Source: Microbulbifer variabilis (GTDB lineage: Bacteria > Pseudomonadota > Gammaproteobacteria > Pseudomonadales > Cellvibrionaceae). Taken from it: DNA of 64,000 nucleotides. Shown here in pieces: positions 37,136-44,221 of the stretch. Each line of letters begins with the position of its first letter. Within the stretch, counting starts at the first letter, position 1. The position numbers and the translations under genes are program-made. The stretch is from the NCBI RefSeq assembly GCF_023716485.1, contig NZ_CP092418.1, positions 124,001-188,000 on the forward strand, given 5' to 3'. The notes under the pieces are model-generated. The model saw nothing but the letters and a program-made list of their open reading frames with translations. It was not told the DNA's origin and did not search any database.

Positions 37136-37540
37136 TCAAAACCCATTAAGAACACCCCACAACTTATCCCAACGTTCAAGCTTTTCAGCGGCACTCAACA
37201 GTCTTGGCTGAATTTGAATAGGGTTGCCAAGTTGATTCACATCTTGCATTAAATTGGAATTTACTGCTCCGCGAAGCCGACCATTTATATTGCAGCCTAC
37301 GGCTAGCAGTTCATTACAAGCTTTACAATGGTAGAAATTAGCAAGCTGATCACCATTTTGTTTAGTTAAAATCCCATCACCAATGAAAACCACTGACATA
37401 TTCGGATCACTAATAATACGTGACGGGTTGGCTTGGCAATAATTACAATCGCAAATGCGCGGATTCAAACCTTCGATCGGTCCAGCTAACTGAACCTCAA
37501 CCCGCCAACGCTTACATTTACACGATCCCTTAAAGAGCAT
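37136..37540 (-). CDS. GFA-domain (glutathione-dependent formaldehyde-activating-like) protein
   Basis: This protein of about 134 residues has the GFA zinc-binding pattern: GSCKCKRWRVEV, CDCNYCQANPS and YHCKACNELLAVGCNI. GFA proteins are common integron cargo with poorly known function. I start at MLFKGSC because the family begins there; five more residues are possible upstream. It is one of two GFA genes in the array (the other at 39.6 kb), not close copies. Confidence 0.8.
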   Translation of the reverse strand: MLFKGSCKCKRWRVEVQLAGPIEGLNPRICDCNYCQANPSRIISDPNMSVVFIGDGILTKQNGDQLANFYHCKACNELLAVGCNINGRLRGAVNSNLMQDVNQLGNPIQIQPRLLSAAEKLERWDKLWGVLNGF

Positions 37541-37664
37541 AATAATTAGCGCCAATTACGATGAAAGATACGCTCGCCGCAATTGCCGGAGGCTACTGGC
37601 ATCTTTTTGTCAGGGTTTTGACAAAAAAGGTGACAGCAACCGCAGATCAGATTGCATGCACTTG

Positions 37665-38128
37665 GTACGCCCAGCATAGGCGTGAACTAATAGGGTGAAA
37701 GTCCCCTGTAGGAAGATCAGCATTTAATGGCACTCCATTAAATGCTAACTACCAGCGAATGGCAACTGCAAAATGGTGAGATCTTAGGGGGAGGGGGCCA
37801 CTGAAAAACTACAAATTACCGAATAGAAATATCATTTAATGCTTAGCCTAGAGGCGAGGTGGTCAAGGGCACTGAAGCCATGTGATCTAATGGGTAGAGT
37901 AAATGATGAAATTGTGTGGTGAAAGTCACACCCTTATCAGGGGAGATCTGTGTAACCTGCTGATATGAAGCTGTCAGTATTGCCGCTGACTCATAAGTAG
38001 GCCCAATCCGCTAGCCACCATCGCAGGGAAAAGAAGTGGTGAAACATAGCTGCGCCTCGGTCAGTAATGACCAAGGTGATTAAACAGAAGTCAGGCTACG
38101 GGCATAGTTATCCATGATGAAGAAACAA
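37665..38128 (+). mobile_element. Truncated group II intron (5' ribozyme part), opposite to the cassettes
   Basis: The sequence starts GTACGCCCAGCATAGGCGTG and has GGGTGAAAGTCCC and GTGTGGTGAAAGTCACAC, the hairpins of bacterial group II intron domain I. It ends with AACAGAAGTCAGG just before where a reverse transcriptase gene would start. No RT gene and no domain V/VI follow, so only the 5' part remains. The preceding bases TTGCATGCACTTG match the plus-strand sequence that elsewhere in the array precedes TTATGC of an attC, and the orientation is opposite to the cassettes, as reported for attC-targeting group IIC introns. Confidence 0.6.
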
Positions 38129-38343
38129 AAGCAACTTATGCAAGCATCTTAGATGGCATGAATAAAGCAATTTTGGAGTATGCCAAAAGTTATATTGATT
38201 GCGCTGAAGATGATATTTTGTCAGTAACTGCAATGCTCATTGGTGCAGTTGCCATAGCAAGAATCATAGGTAACGAGAGTTCCGTTACAAAATTATTGCA
38301 AGCGTGTCGCCAACAGGCGGGGTTGAAATTGGGTGGAATGTAA
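38113..38343 (+). pseudogene. TetR-family C-terminal fragment joined to the intron remnant
   Basis: The frame reads HDEETKATYASILDGMNKAI then LEYAKSYIDCAEDDILSVTA, MLIGAVAIARIIGNESSVTK and LLQACRQQAGLKLGGM. The LIGAVAIARI...LLQACRQQ pattern is that of the TetR ligand-binding C-terminus. There is no DNA-binding N-terminus; the frame runs back into group II intron sequence. It is therefore a 76-residue remnant, not a working regulator. It lies on the plus strand, unlike all cassette genes around it. An ATG at 38158 could in principle start a 61-residue product. Confidence 0.55.
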
Positions 38344-38435
38344 TGCTGAGCACAGGGACGGTCGAAACAGAGCGAGGCGGCGTATAAGCCGCCCCAGCCC
38401 GCGCTATTTACGGACGAATATTGTACTTGTTATGC
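38339..38435 (-). repeat. attC-like site after the epoxide hydrolase-like gene
   Basis: Minus-strand GCATAACAAG overlaps the hydrolase stop (TAA). A 97-bp folded region follows, with a perfect central GGCGGC/GCCGCC stem and outer arms TTCGTCCGTAAATAGCG against CGCTCTGTTTCGACCG. It ends GCATTACA, where the G of GTT is changed. The size and symmetry fit an attC. Confidence 0.6.
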
Positions 38436-39503
38436 TTTTCGTGGAAAGTTTTTTTGCAGCCATACTAAAATCTCAGCACTCAATTTATCGGGATTTTCTT
38501 CCGAAGGAAAATGACCGCAGTTCTCAAGCTCCACACTTTCTAATTTATGTATAAAGGACTCCATATCTAAGTTAAGTCCTAGCTGATTAATTGGATCTTC
38601 ATTTGGCCACAAGTAAAGATACGGGAATTCAACCTCATAAGTACCACCTCTCTTACTTAGTTCATGCCAGGAAAGCTCCATAGCTCTATACCAGTTTATA
38701 CTCCCATTGAACCCGCTTTTTTTGAAACTTCGCACATAGAATTCAAGCTCTTCACCACTCAGATACAATTCACCAGGAAGGGTTTCTCTTTTGAGAATTT
38801 CAGGTAAATTCATTCTTCTTTCAGCCGAACTAACTGGAAGACTCCTTAAATACGAGGCATGGAATAGTTTGCTTCTCATAAATGTTGTAAAAAACTTTTC
38901 AACATTTTCATTTAGAAGTTTCTCAGAGACTAAAGGTGTTTGTAAAAATTGATTGAAGGCGGCCTTATCTATTACCGGCACCTCTTCAGAGGGAAGATCA
39001 TTTGCGTATTCTGGTCGAAATGCATGTGGAGCACCAATATTTATAACTCCTAAGCAACGCTCTGGATAAATAAACGCCATCGACTGGACAATAAACCCAC
39101 CCCAATCATGCCCACAAAAAATGGCTTTCTCCAAGTTCAAATGATCTAGAAGACCAACCAAATCATCACAAATTTTAGTTGCGGCATAATCCTCAATATT
39201 TTTCGGGCTCTGGGTGAGACCATACCCACGCAAGTCAGGCGCAATTGCTCTATATCCATTTATCGATAGAGTCTCAATTTGATGTCTCCATGTAAATGCC
39301 AGCTCTGGAAATCCATGACAAAATATTACTGGAACTCCCTCGCCTTTTTCATAGTACGCCAATCTAATCCCGTTCACATTTGCAAAATTTGGCGAATTGA
39401 AAAGATTAAACGTGTTTTGTGATTTAGTTAATGCCGCAGTGAGCCTCGATTGAAGCAATGCTGCTAGCCCTATTGAAAGATTTAGGAAAGTTCTTCTTTT
39501 CAT
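38430..39503 (-). CDS. Exported alpha/beta hydrolase (epoxide hydrolase-like)
   Basis: This 357-residue enzyme has the alpha/beta-hydrolase order: the oxyanion motif VIFCHGFPELAFTWRHQ, APDLRGYG, the nucleophile elbow CGHDWGG (Asp), and His in LENCGHFPSEE near the C-terminus. HGFPE with Asp nucleophile fits epoxide hydrolases or haloalkane-type relatives. The N-terminus MKRRTFLNLSIGLAALL resembles a signal, possibly Tat. It is a cassette gene whose stop falls in the next attC-like site. The substrate is unknown. Confidence 0.8.
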   Translation of the reverse strand: MKRRTFLNLSIGLAALLQSRLTAALTKSQNTFNLFNSPNFANVNGIRLAYYEKGEGVPVIFCHGFPELAFTWRHQIETLSINGYRAIAPDLRGYGLTQSPKNIEDYAATKICDDLVGLLDHLNLEKAIFCGHDWGGFIVQSMAFIYPERCLGVINIGAPHAFRPEYANDLPSEEVPVIDKAAFNQFLQTPLVSEKLLNENVEKFFTTFMRSKLFHASYLRSLPVSSAERRMNLPEILKRETLPGELYLSGEELEFYVRSFKKSGFNGSINWYRAMELSWHELSKRGGTYEVEFPYLYLWPNEDPINQLGLNLDMESFIHKLESVELENCGHFPSEENPDKLSAEILVWLQKNFPRKA

Positions 39504-39606
39504 TATTATTTGTTCCTTGCCATTTTTTTAAACTGGTCTTGTCCACAGCACTGGGCAAATTAGAGTGTAGCGAAAATAGATCCGTGTGATTATGCATGTT
39601 AAGCAT

Positions 39607-40014
39607 TTACTCCGGACCTTCGTGAAACTGAAGTACACCTTTGGGTATAACTTCCCAATTTGCTTTCGAGCCAACGAAAATATGTTGGCTTATTTCGATA
39701 TCTGGTGATCCGTTAACAGACCCTAAGGTGACTTGGAAAACCTTACCATTATGTATAGTGCATAGTGTAGATCCACAGTTTTTACAAAACTGTAAGCCAT
39801 ACCCATACTTGCCGATGAACGAGGTTAAGAGAGACTCGCCAGAGAGCCACTCAAATTCATTTGGATCTACAAAGGCTGATGCAGATGCTTGCACACTAAA
39901 TGCCTTGCGACATCGAGAGCAATGGCAAGATTTTGCATCTCGAAGCTTTCCACTTACTCTATATTGAATGTCTCCGTAGAAACATTCTCCCGTTATAGGC
40001 ATAAATTCTTCCAT
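39607..40014 (-). CDS. Second GFA-domain protein
   Basis: This protein of about 135 residues has CFYGDIQYRVSGKLRDAKSC, HCSRCRKAF and FCKNCGSTLCTIHNG, the zinc-binding GFA pattern. It starts MEEFMPITGEC; longer N-terminal versions run into the preceding attC-like sequence and are not used. A degenerate attC-like end with GCTTAAC (perfect RYYYAAC) follows the stop codon. Confidence 0.8.
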   Translation of the reverse strand: MEEFMPITGECFYGDIQYRVSGKLRDAKSCHCSRCRKAFSVQASASAFVDPNEFEWLSGESLLTSFIGKYGYGLQFCKNCGSTLCTIHNGKVFQVTLGSVNGSPDIEISQHIFVGSKANWEVIPKGVLQFHEGPE

Positions 40015-40017
40015 GAT

Positions 40018-40100
40018 CTTTAACGCCGCGAGCAAAGGCTGGAGCACTTAATGCGGAGGTTGACCCCACAAAGTAAGCGATTGTACCTAGCTTTGTTGTG
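40018..40100 (-). repeat. attC-like site after the DUF1330 gene
   Basis: On the minus strand, ATCACAACAAAGCTAGG lies at one side and CCAGCCTTTGCTCGCGGCGTTAAAG at the other. CAAAGCTAGG and CCAGCCTTTG form imperfect inverted arms and the right end has GTTAAAG. Confidence 0.45.
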
Positions 40101-40105
40101 ATTGA

Positions 40106-40396
40106 TTAAATACAACCCTCTGCCAATATTAATTGACTATTTGTTGTCTTGTGGCGTATCTCAAATAGATCCTGTGCTTCTGGATCAGCTAAAAACTCTT
40201 TTGCTTTTTCAGTTGATGGAAATTCCAATATCACTAACCTCTCCGGAATCCAATTGCCTTCCATTTTTTCTGGAACCACTCCTTTTACAATGTATCTGCC
40301 GCCATGCTTTTCAATAAATGTCGGTATTTTTTCAGCATATTCTAAGAAGCTCTCTAATACTTTAATTGAGAAATCTAAAACCAAGTATCCTTTCAT
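40106..40396 (-). CDS. DUF1330 family protein
   Basis: This 96-residue protein has the DUF1330 dimeric alpha/beta-barrel (ABM-like) pattern: MKGYLVLDFSIKV, YAEKIPTFIEKHGGRYIV, VILEFPSTEKAKEFLADPEAQ. The family is frequent in environmental bacteria and integron cassettes and no reaction is established. I start at MKGY, the family start. It lies between two attC-like sites as a one-gene cassette. Confidence 0.8.
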   Translation of the reverse strand: MKGYLVLDFSIKVLESFLEYAEKIPTFIEKHGGRYIVKGVVPEKMEGNWIPERLVILEFPSTEKAKEFLADPEAQDLFEIRHKTTNSQLILAEGCI

Positions 40397-40423
40397 TTGC
40401 ATTTACTCTAATCTCTTTTGATG

Positions 40424-40485
40424 CATAACGCCTCAACTGGCCGCGATGCGTTCGACTAGATTAACTTGTTGTATGATATGTTCTC
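40424..40485 (-). repeat. attC-like right end before the DUF1330 cassette
   Basis: Minus-strand GTTGAGGCGTTATGC (right end) is preceded by CAACAAGTTAATC about 35 nt earlier. The right half closely resembles Vibrio-type repeat ends; the left half is poorly conserved. Confidence 0.4.
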
Positions 40486-40675
40486 GTACCAGTCGGCACG
40501 CTAGTACCGGACTGGGATTTTCTTCGGTCAGCACTTGGGTATTGCCTTCGATGATCATGAATCTCTGGGCGACTCGTAAGCTGATCAAGTAATTCCAGAG
40601 GGAGTTGAAGGACTTCGCCAAAACCGATGCCTGGAGGCAGTTCGCGTTATCATCTCCAGTGAAACCGTGGTCCAC
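40433..40675 (-). CDS. Possible small unknown protein, coupled to the SnoaL-like gene
   Basis: This 80-residue frame starts with GTG 7 nt after the preceding stop and ends just before the GGCGTTATGC of an attC-like site. Codon use is consistent with coding (LVREHIIQQVNLVERIAAS at the end), but no family is recognised and the end overlaps the presumed attC. It could be a chance frame. Confidence 0.3.
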   Translation of the reverse strand: MDHGFTGDDNANCLQASVLAKSFNSLWNYLISLRVAQRFMIIEGNTQVLTEENPSPVLACRLVREHIIQQVNLVERIAAS

Positions 40676-40681
40676 GCCGCC

Positions 40682-41080
40682 TCACTCACCACGCACGAGC
40701 AGTTGCAGGTCCTCCGCAGTCCCTTCGATAAGGCGGCTAAGGGATTCGGCGCGCGAGATCCGACCGTCTCTTAGCGTGTACAGGCTGATTACCTTGATTG
40801 TGAGCTGTTGGCCATCTTTCGCCTTCGCGCGCACCAGATGCATATCTGCTATCCGATCGCCCTCGCCAATTACGGAAAGGTAATCGAACCTGACGGCCGA
40901 GTACTCCATTCGGAGCAAATTGATACGCGAATCGAGTTGCGATCGCCCAATCGTTGTGTCGTCGATAACCTGCACGAAGTCTTCGGTAAAGTAGCGGTCG
41001 GTGACCTTAGAATCAGCGTTTGGATCACATACCGCTTTGGCCATCTCATCCAGAAACGCTTCGGCCTGTTCACTATTCAT
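40682..41080 (-). CDS. SnoaL/NTF2-like nuclear-transport-factor-fold protein
   Basis: This 132-residue protein has the small cone-shaped NTF2-like fold, inferred from the pattern FLDEMAKAVCDPNADSKVTDRYFTEDF, the central acidic strands IGRSQLDSRINLLRM, and the closing strands ITIKVISLYTLRDGRISRAESL. Members include polyketide cyclases, isomerases and small-ligand binders; the role here is unknown. Codon use is richer in GC than the other cassettes, suggesting a different source. An attC-like site of about 114 bp lies upstream. Confidence 0.7.
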   Translation of the reverse strand: MNSEQAEAFLDEMAKAVCDPNADSKVTDRYFTEDFVQVIDDTTIGRSQLDSRINLLRMEYSAVRFDYLSVIGEGDRIADMHLVRAKAKDGQQLTIKVISLYTLRDGRISRAESLSRLIEGTAEDLQLLVRGE

Positions 41081-41141
41081 TTTCGATTCTTCTCTGTTCG
41101 CGTCCGATTATGGTCGAACGCATGGACAGACATCTACCATT

Positions 41142-41255
41142 GACTAACGCTAAGGTTGACCGAGCTGTCATGCAGCTCGCAAAACTATAACAAACTAGGC
41201 GGAGCCTATCTCGCAATTTTGATTGTAGCGGCTTCGGTCCAACGCTTTGTTATGC
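41142..41255 (-). repeat. Best-preserved attC site
   Basis: On the minus strand GCATAAC-AAAGCGTTGGACCGA opens and TCGGTCAACCTTAGC-GTTAGTC closes the site. Arms TTGGACCGA and TCGGTCAACC pair with the extra bases expected in the L' half. The total is 114 bp with further internal stems. The stop codon TAA of the upstream gene overlaps the first TAAC. This is the clearest evidence that the block is an integron-type array. Confidence 0.8.
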
Positions 41256-41525
41256 ACAAGTTGGTCCGTACAAACCTTCGGTAGCGGGATGGCAGTAAAG
41301 GCAACCACTGCGCTGAAGGTCGAAAGTGAATAATGCACTAGTATTGCACTCGTTCATGAAACTCGGGTCAGAATTTCCTTGGAAAGCATATACAACCCCG
41401 TTTCTGTCAATCCAGAAAGCTCTCCAAGCGGAGTCTGCTGTGAATGGGTTTGTGCCTGAAGCGGAGATTAGTGAATTAGGATAGTTACCGACAAGGATCA
41501 AGCAGTTGGCAGTGTAGGCCAGCAT
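41250..41525 (-). CDS. Small Cys-containing cassette protein
   Basis: This 91-residue protein (MLAYTANCLILVGNYPNSLI at the start, GCLYCHPATEGLYGPTCA at the end) has six cysteines and an aromatic core (SAWRAFWIDRNGVVYAFQ). It fills the space between two attC sites exactly: it begins soon after one and its stop TAA overlaps the next. No family is recognised. Longer versions of the frame include attC sequence and are not used. Confidence 0.5.
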   Translation of the reverse strand: MLAYTANCLILVGNYPNSLISASGTNPFTADSAWRAFWIDRNGVVYAFQGNSDPSFMNECNTSALFTFDLQRSGCLYCHPATEGLYGPTCA

Positions 41526-41539
41526 ATATTTATTCTTGT

Positions 41540-41628
41540 ACGCAGGTTGCCAGCAAGTGCAGACGAAGCGGAACGCAGGCTGTACAGCCCAGCCAATGGC
41601 TGGAGCGAAGTCGATGCACTTGTTATGC
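41540..41628 (-). repeat. attC-like site after the zinc-ribbon gene
   Basis: Minus-strand GCATAACAAGTGCATCGACTTCGC opens and GCTTCGTCTGCACTTGCTGGCAACC closes the site; AAGTGCA pairs with TGCACTT and GACTTCGC with GCTTCGTC. A central GCCA/TGGC stem lies inside. The stop TAA of the upstream gene overlaps the first TAAC. Confidence 0.65.
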
Positions 41629-41988
41629 ATAGTCTGCCCACCGTCGCTGTTTACCAACCTTTTGCTTGTGCGCAGGATTATTATCAATAAATTCGGAGAT
41701 ACCAGATTTACTTTTAGGTAGTGCCGGGTCACTGTGATAGCCGCTACCCACAAAACGAAATCCTGCCTCCCATAATCTCTTTGCCGCTTCCCAAGCAGAA
41801 GAGTCTGCTTTTGATGGTGCTGCAAAATTACGTCCCATAAATGCCATACGATGAGCGCAATTTGGACACTTATGGATGATGTTCGAATCAGACTGATGTG
41901 CTGAGCGAGATGATGCATCCTCAATAGCTCGTCGCTTAAAGGCGACCTGACAATCGAAGCATGCAAACTTATGCAAAAACTCAGTCAT
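41623..41988 (-). CDS. Zinc-ribbon protein of a widespread uncharacterised family
   Basis: This 121-residue protein has a two-CxxC zinc ribbon (ACFDCQVAFKRR and HKCPNCAHRMAFMGRNF) followed by a conserved segment, APSKADSSAWEAAKRLWEAGFRF. This combination occurs in many bacterial small proteins of unknown function. I start at MTEFLHKFAC; the longer frame overlaps the acetyltransferase gene. The stop overlaps the attC-like site. Confidence 0.65.
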   Translation of the reverse strand: MTEFLHKFACFDCQVAFKRRAIEDASSRSAHQSDSNIIHKCPNCAHRMAFMGRNFAAPSKADSSAWEAAKRLWEAGFRFVGSGYHSDPALPKSKSGISEFIDNNPAHKQKVGKQRRWADYA

Positions 41989-42053
41989 AGTGTATAGCGT
42001 GTGGTGAAGGGGGGGGCTATGCAATGAACCTTTGATCTTGACTTCAAGTATCG

Positions 42054-42545
42054 TCATTCACTAATTTTTGAATATAAATGTTCGTCGAAGTATTGGCCAT
42101 TTTTACATGACGCTTTTCGAAGAGTACCTTCATACAAATAGCCATTTTTTTCTAGGACTCTAATAGATGCACCATTCATGGAAACTACAGAAACAAATAA
42201 CCGGACGAGATCTGTATATTTAAAAAGCATATCCGTAAAGACTCGAACTGCCTCAGTAGCAATTCCATTGTTCCAGAATCTCCTTCCAATCCAGTAACCC
42301 AGTTCAGCGCCGCAGCTATATTCAAGTTCACCTACCTTAGCCGATATACATCCTACAAGCTCTTTATTGTACTCAATCGCTTTTGTTAGGCTTGAACTCT
42401 CATTATTTTCAACCCACCAACGAGCATCACTCACTGTATAAGGTTGAGGAATAGCATCTGTTATATATTGCGTTACCTCATTATCATTAAGGTACAACAT
42501 TAGTGAATCAATATCAGATTTTTCAAACTGTCTTAGCTTAAGCAT
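42054..42545 (-). CDS. GNAT (RimJ/RimL-type) N-acetyltransferase
   Basis: This 163-residue acetyltransferase has the RimJ/RimL-type pattern: LKLRQFEKSDIDSLMLYLND at the start, the acceptor region ELGYWIGRRFWNNGIATEAV and the CoA-binding NGASIRVLEKNGYLYEGTLR. Such enzymes acetylate small molecules or ribosomal proteins, and they are common integron cargo. No attC could be made out directly after its stop codon. Confidence 0.85.
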   Translation of the reverse strand: MLKLRQFEKSDIDSLMLYLNDNEVTQYITDAIPQPYTVSDARWWVENNESSSLTKAIEYNKELVGCISAKVGELEYSCGAELGYWIGRRFWNNGIATEAVRVFTDMLFKYTDLVRLFVSVVSMNGASIRVLEKNGYLYEGTLRKASCKNGQYFDEHLYSKISE

Positions 42546-42712
42546 TTTTTAGAAACTCTACCGTAGCGACTCATCAGCGACAGCAAATTAAGAAGGTGAT
42601 CCTATGTGAAGGACCGTATTATATCCTTGTCAATCGTAACTATTCCTTGTACCTCAGCCTATGGGGATCAAAGATTTTATCATATTCCCCATGCCCCCTA
42701 TCTTAATTACTC

Positions 42713-42761
42713 GGTTAAAACGGAGTGCTTAATCAATTCATTAAGCTTGTACTGTTAGTGC
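42713..42761 (-). repeat. Short attC-like site after the 128-residue gene
   Basis: Minus-strand CACTAACAGTACAAGCTTAAT opens and ATTAAGCACTCCGTTTTAACC closes the site. GCTTAAT pairs with ATTAAGC. The stop TAA lies inside CACTAAC. Confidence 0.45.
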
Positions 42762-43141
42762 AATGAGCTTTCGAAATATCTAAAGGCAAATCCGATAGAT
42801 ATTGCAAGGAGGGCAGGTCCGAGGTTACGTCTGAATAGGCGTTTTATTTTACTAGGTGTTCGGCCGTTACGTAGGTCACTAATTAATTCATGTTTTGCAT
42901 GAAAGGCACATAGAGCTGATAATACGGCGGCGACCAAAGAGTAGGTGAACTCTTCAGTAATAGGTTTATCAATACCAAGAGCGGTTCTGAGAGTAACAAT
43001 ACCGCCTATAAATGCCATAGCGAATGTCAAATTAGATTTTAAAAATCTGAACTCTAATTCTTGACTCAGAAGATAATGAGGGCTTTGTTCTATGGGTTTA
43101 TTAATAACTAATTCTTGTAATTTTTCTTTCATTGCATACAA
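42755..43141 (-). CDS. Duplicated membrane protein, copy A
   Basis: This 128-residue protein starts MYAMKEKLQELVINKPIEQS and has hydrophobic segments at about 37-56, 69-88 and 105-122. It is nearly the same as copy B at 43.4 kb. The family is unknown; a start at the second Met is also possible. It is followed by an attC-like site like copy B. Confidence 0.65.
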   Translation of the reverse strand: MYAMKEKLQELVINKPIEQSPHYLLSQELEFRFLKSNLTFAMAFIGGIVTLRTALGIDKPITEEFTYSLVAAVLSALCAFHAKHELISDLRNGRTPSKIKRLFRRNLGPALLAISIGFAFRYFESSLH

Positions 43142-43242
43142 CCGTCAATGGGATCTATTTACATAATAGTATCTTTACCAGTCCAATGGAATGTCCAAAA
43201 CCTACAGTAAGACCTCTAGTAACAAAGCGACAGTAGTTCAGC
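43139..43242 (-). repeat. Duplicated attC-like site (copy of 43831-43937)
   Basis: The sequence between the pseudogene copy and copy A aligns nearly base for base with 43831-43937: GCTGAACTACTGTC at one end, ATTGACGGTTGTATGC at the other. It is part of the duplicated block. Confidence 0.5.
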
Positions 43243-43400
43243 AAGAAAGGTTCGTTCGTACCAATATTGTTAACTTAGGCCATCTGGGACTATTTTCATA
43301 AAAAATTATTAAAAGTATAAACACATCAAGGTTATAGCCAAGTTTGCGATATTCAGGAATCGCATGTTCTCAAATATCACAAATAAAAACCCTGCTATTT
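43240..43400 (-). pseudogene. Broken copy of the 77-residue membrane protein gene
   Basis: One frame reads LNIANLAITLMCLYF and a shifted frame continues FYENSPRWPKLTILVRTNLSC before a stop. These match the 43933-44166 gene (LANFYGTLGLYLLYKDSSRW and PKLIKLVRPNLFC). The gene is broken by a frameshift and lost its start, so it is the decayed twin of that cassette. Confidence 0.6.
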
Positions 43401-43401
43401 G

Positions 43402-43456
43402 AACAACGGCTGTATAGGAGCACTTAAACAATTTATTAAGTTTGTACTGTTAGTGC
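43402..43456 (-). repeat. attC-like site after copy B
   Basis: Minus-strand CACTAACAGTACAAACTTAAT opens and TTTAAGTGCTCC then CCGTTGTTC closes the site. It is homologous to the site after copy A. The stop TAA lies inside CACTAAC. Confidence 0.4.
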
Positions 43457-43827
43457 AATGAGCTTTCGAAATAGCTAAAGGCATAACTGATAGATATTCC
43501 AAGGAGGAAAAATCCGGGAAAATGTCTGAAAAGGCGTTTTATTTTACTAGCTGTCCGACCCTTACGTAGGTCACTAATTAATTCTTGTTGTGCGTGAAAG
43601 GCAAATACAGCTGATAATACAACGGCGGCTAAAGAATAGGTTAACCCTTCATTAATAGGTTTATCAATGCCAAGAGCAGTTTTGAGAGTAACAATACCGC
43701 CTATAAATGCCATAGCGAATGTCAAAATAGACTTTAAAAATTCGAACTCTAATTCTTGACTCAGAAGATAATGAGGGCTTTGCTCTATGGGTTTATCATT
43801 TACTAATTCTTGTAACTTTGCTCTCAT
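43450..43827 (-). CDS. Duplicated membrane protein, copy B
   Basis: This 125-residue protein starts MRAKLQELVNDKPIEQSPHY and shares most residues with copy A, including FAMAFIGGIVTL, the GIDKPI segment, FHAQQELISDLR and KIKRLFRH. The C-terminal end is FSYFESSLH in both. Both copies keep an open frame, so both may be functional. The family is unrecognised; three membrane segments are visible. Confidence 0.65.
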   Translation of the reverse strand: MRAKLQELVNDKPIEQSPHYLLSQELEFEFLKSILTFAMAFIGGIVTLKTALGIDKPINEGLTYSLAAVVLSAVFAFHAQQELISDLRKGRTASKIKRLFRHFPGFFLLGISISYAFSYFESSLH

Positions 43828-43830
43828 TAT

Positions 43831-43937
43831 TCACAACCGTTAACAGGATCTATTTGGATAATAGTACCTTTGCCTTCCCAATGGAATACTCAAAGCTTAC
43901 AGTAAGTTCTGTAGCAGCAGAGTAACAGTTGTTCAGC
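43831..43937 (-). repeat. attC-like site after the 77-residue gene
   Basis: Minus-strand CTGAACAACTGTTAC and the far end TGTTAACGGTTGTG form inverted arms (ACAACTGTTAC with TGTTAACGGTTGT). The TGA stop overlaps the first end. The total is about 107 bp. Confidence 0.55.
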
Positions 43938-44166
43938 AGAAAAGGTTCGGTCGTACCAATTTTATTAGTTTAGGCCATCTGGAGCTATCTTTATAAAGTA
44001 AATACAGTCCTAGTGTTCCATAAAAATTTGCTAATTCTGGAGCAATAAGAGCCGGAAAGGTCGCTACCAGCAAATATGAGATGAACCCACATAGCATCGC
44101 GATACTAAGTCTACATACTAAATAATTTGTTCCTCCCATATTAGTTTTTAATTTTACTTCTCGCAT
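43933..44166 (-). CDS. 77-residue two-TM membrane protein
   Basis: This short protein (MREVKLKTNMGGTNYLVCRL at the start) has two hydrophobic segments, near residues 18-37 and 42-57, and a basic C-terminus (RWPKLIKLVRPNLFC). The family is unknown. The stop overlaps the attC-like site. A broken second copy lies at 43.2-43.4 kb. Confidence 0.55.
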   Translation of the reverse strand: MREVKLKTNMGGTNYLVCRLSIAMLCGFISYLLVATFPALIAPELANFYGTLGLYLLYKDSSRWPKLIKLVRPNLFC

Positions 44167-44221
44167 AATGAAGCGGGTCAGACTTTAAAGAACTCTATGA
44201 CAGACTGGGTAGATTTATTTT

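Noticed and set aside
41250..41966. 238-residue frame running over the zinc-ribbon gene and an attC
   Set aside because: Its first two thirds overlap a better supported gene in another frame and an attC site; only the last 91 residues are kept as a gene.
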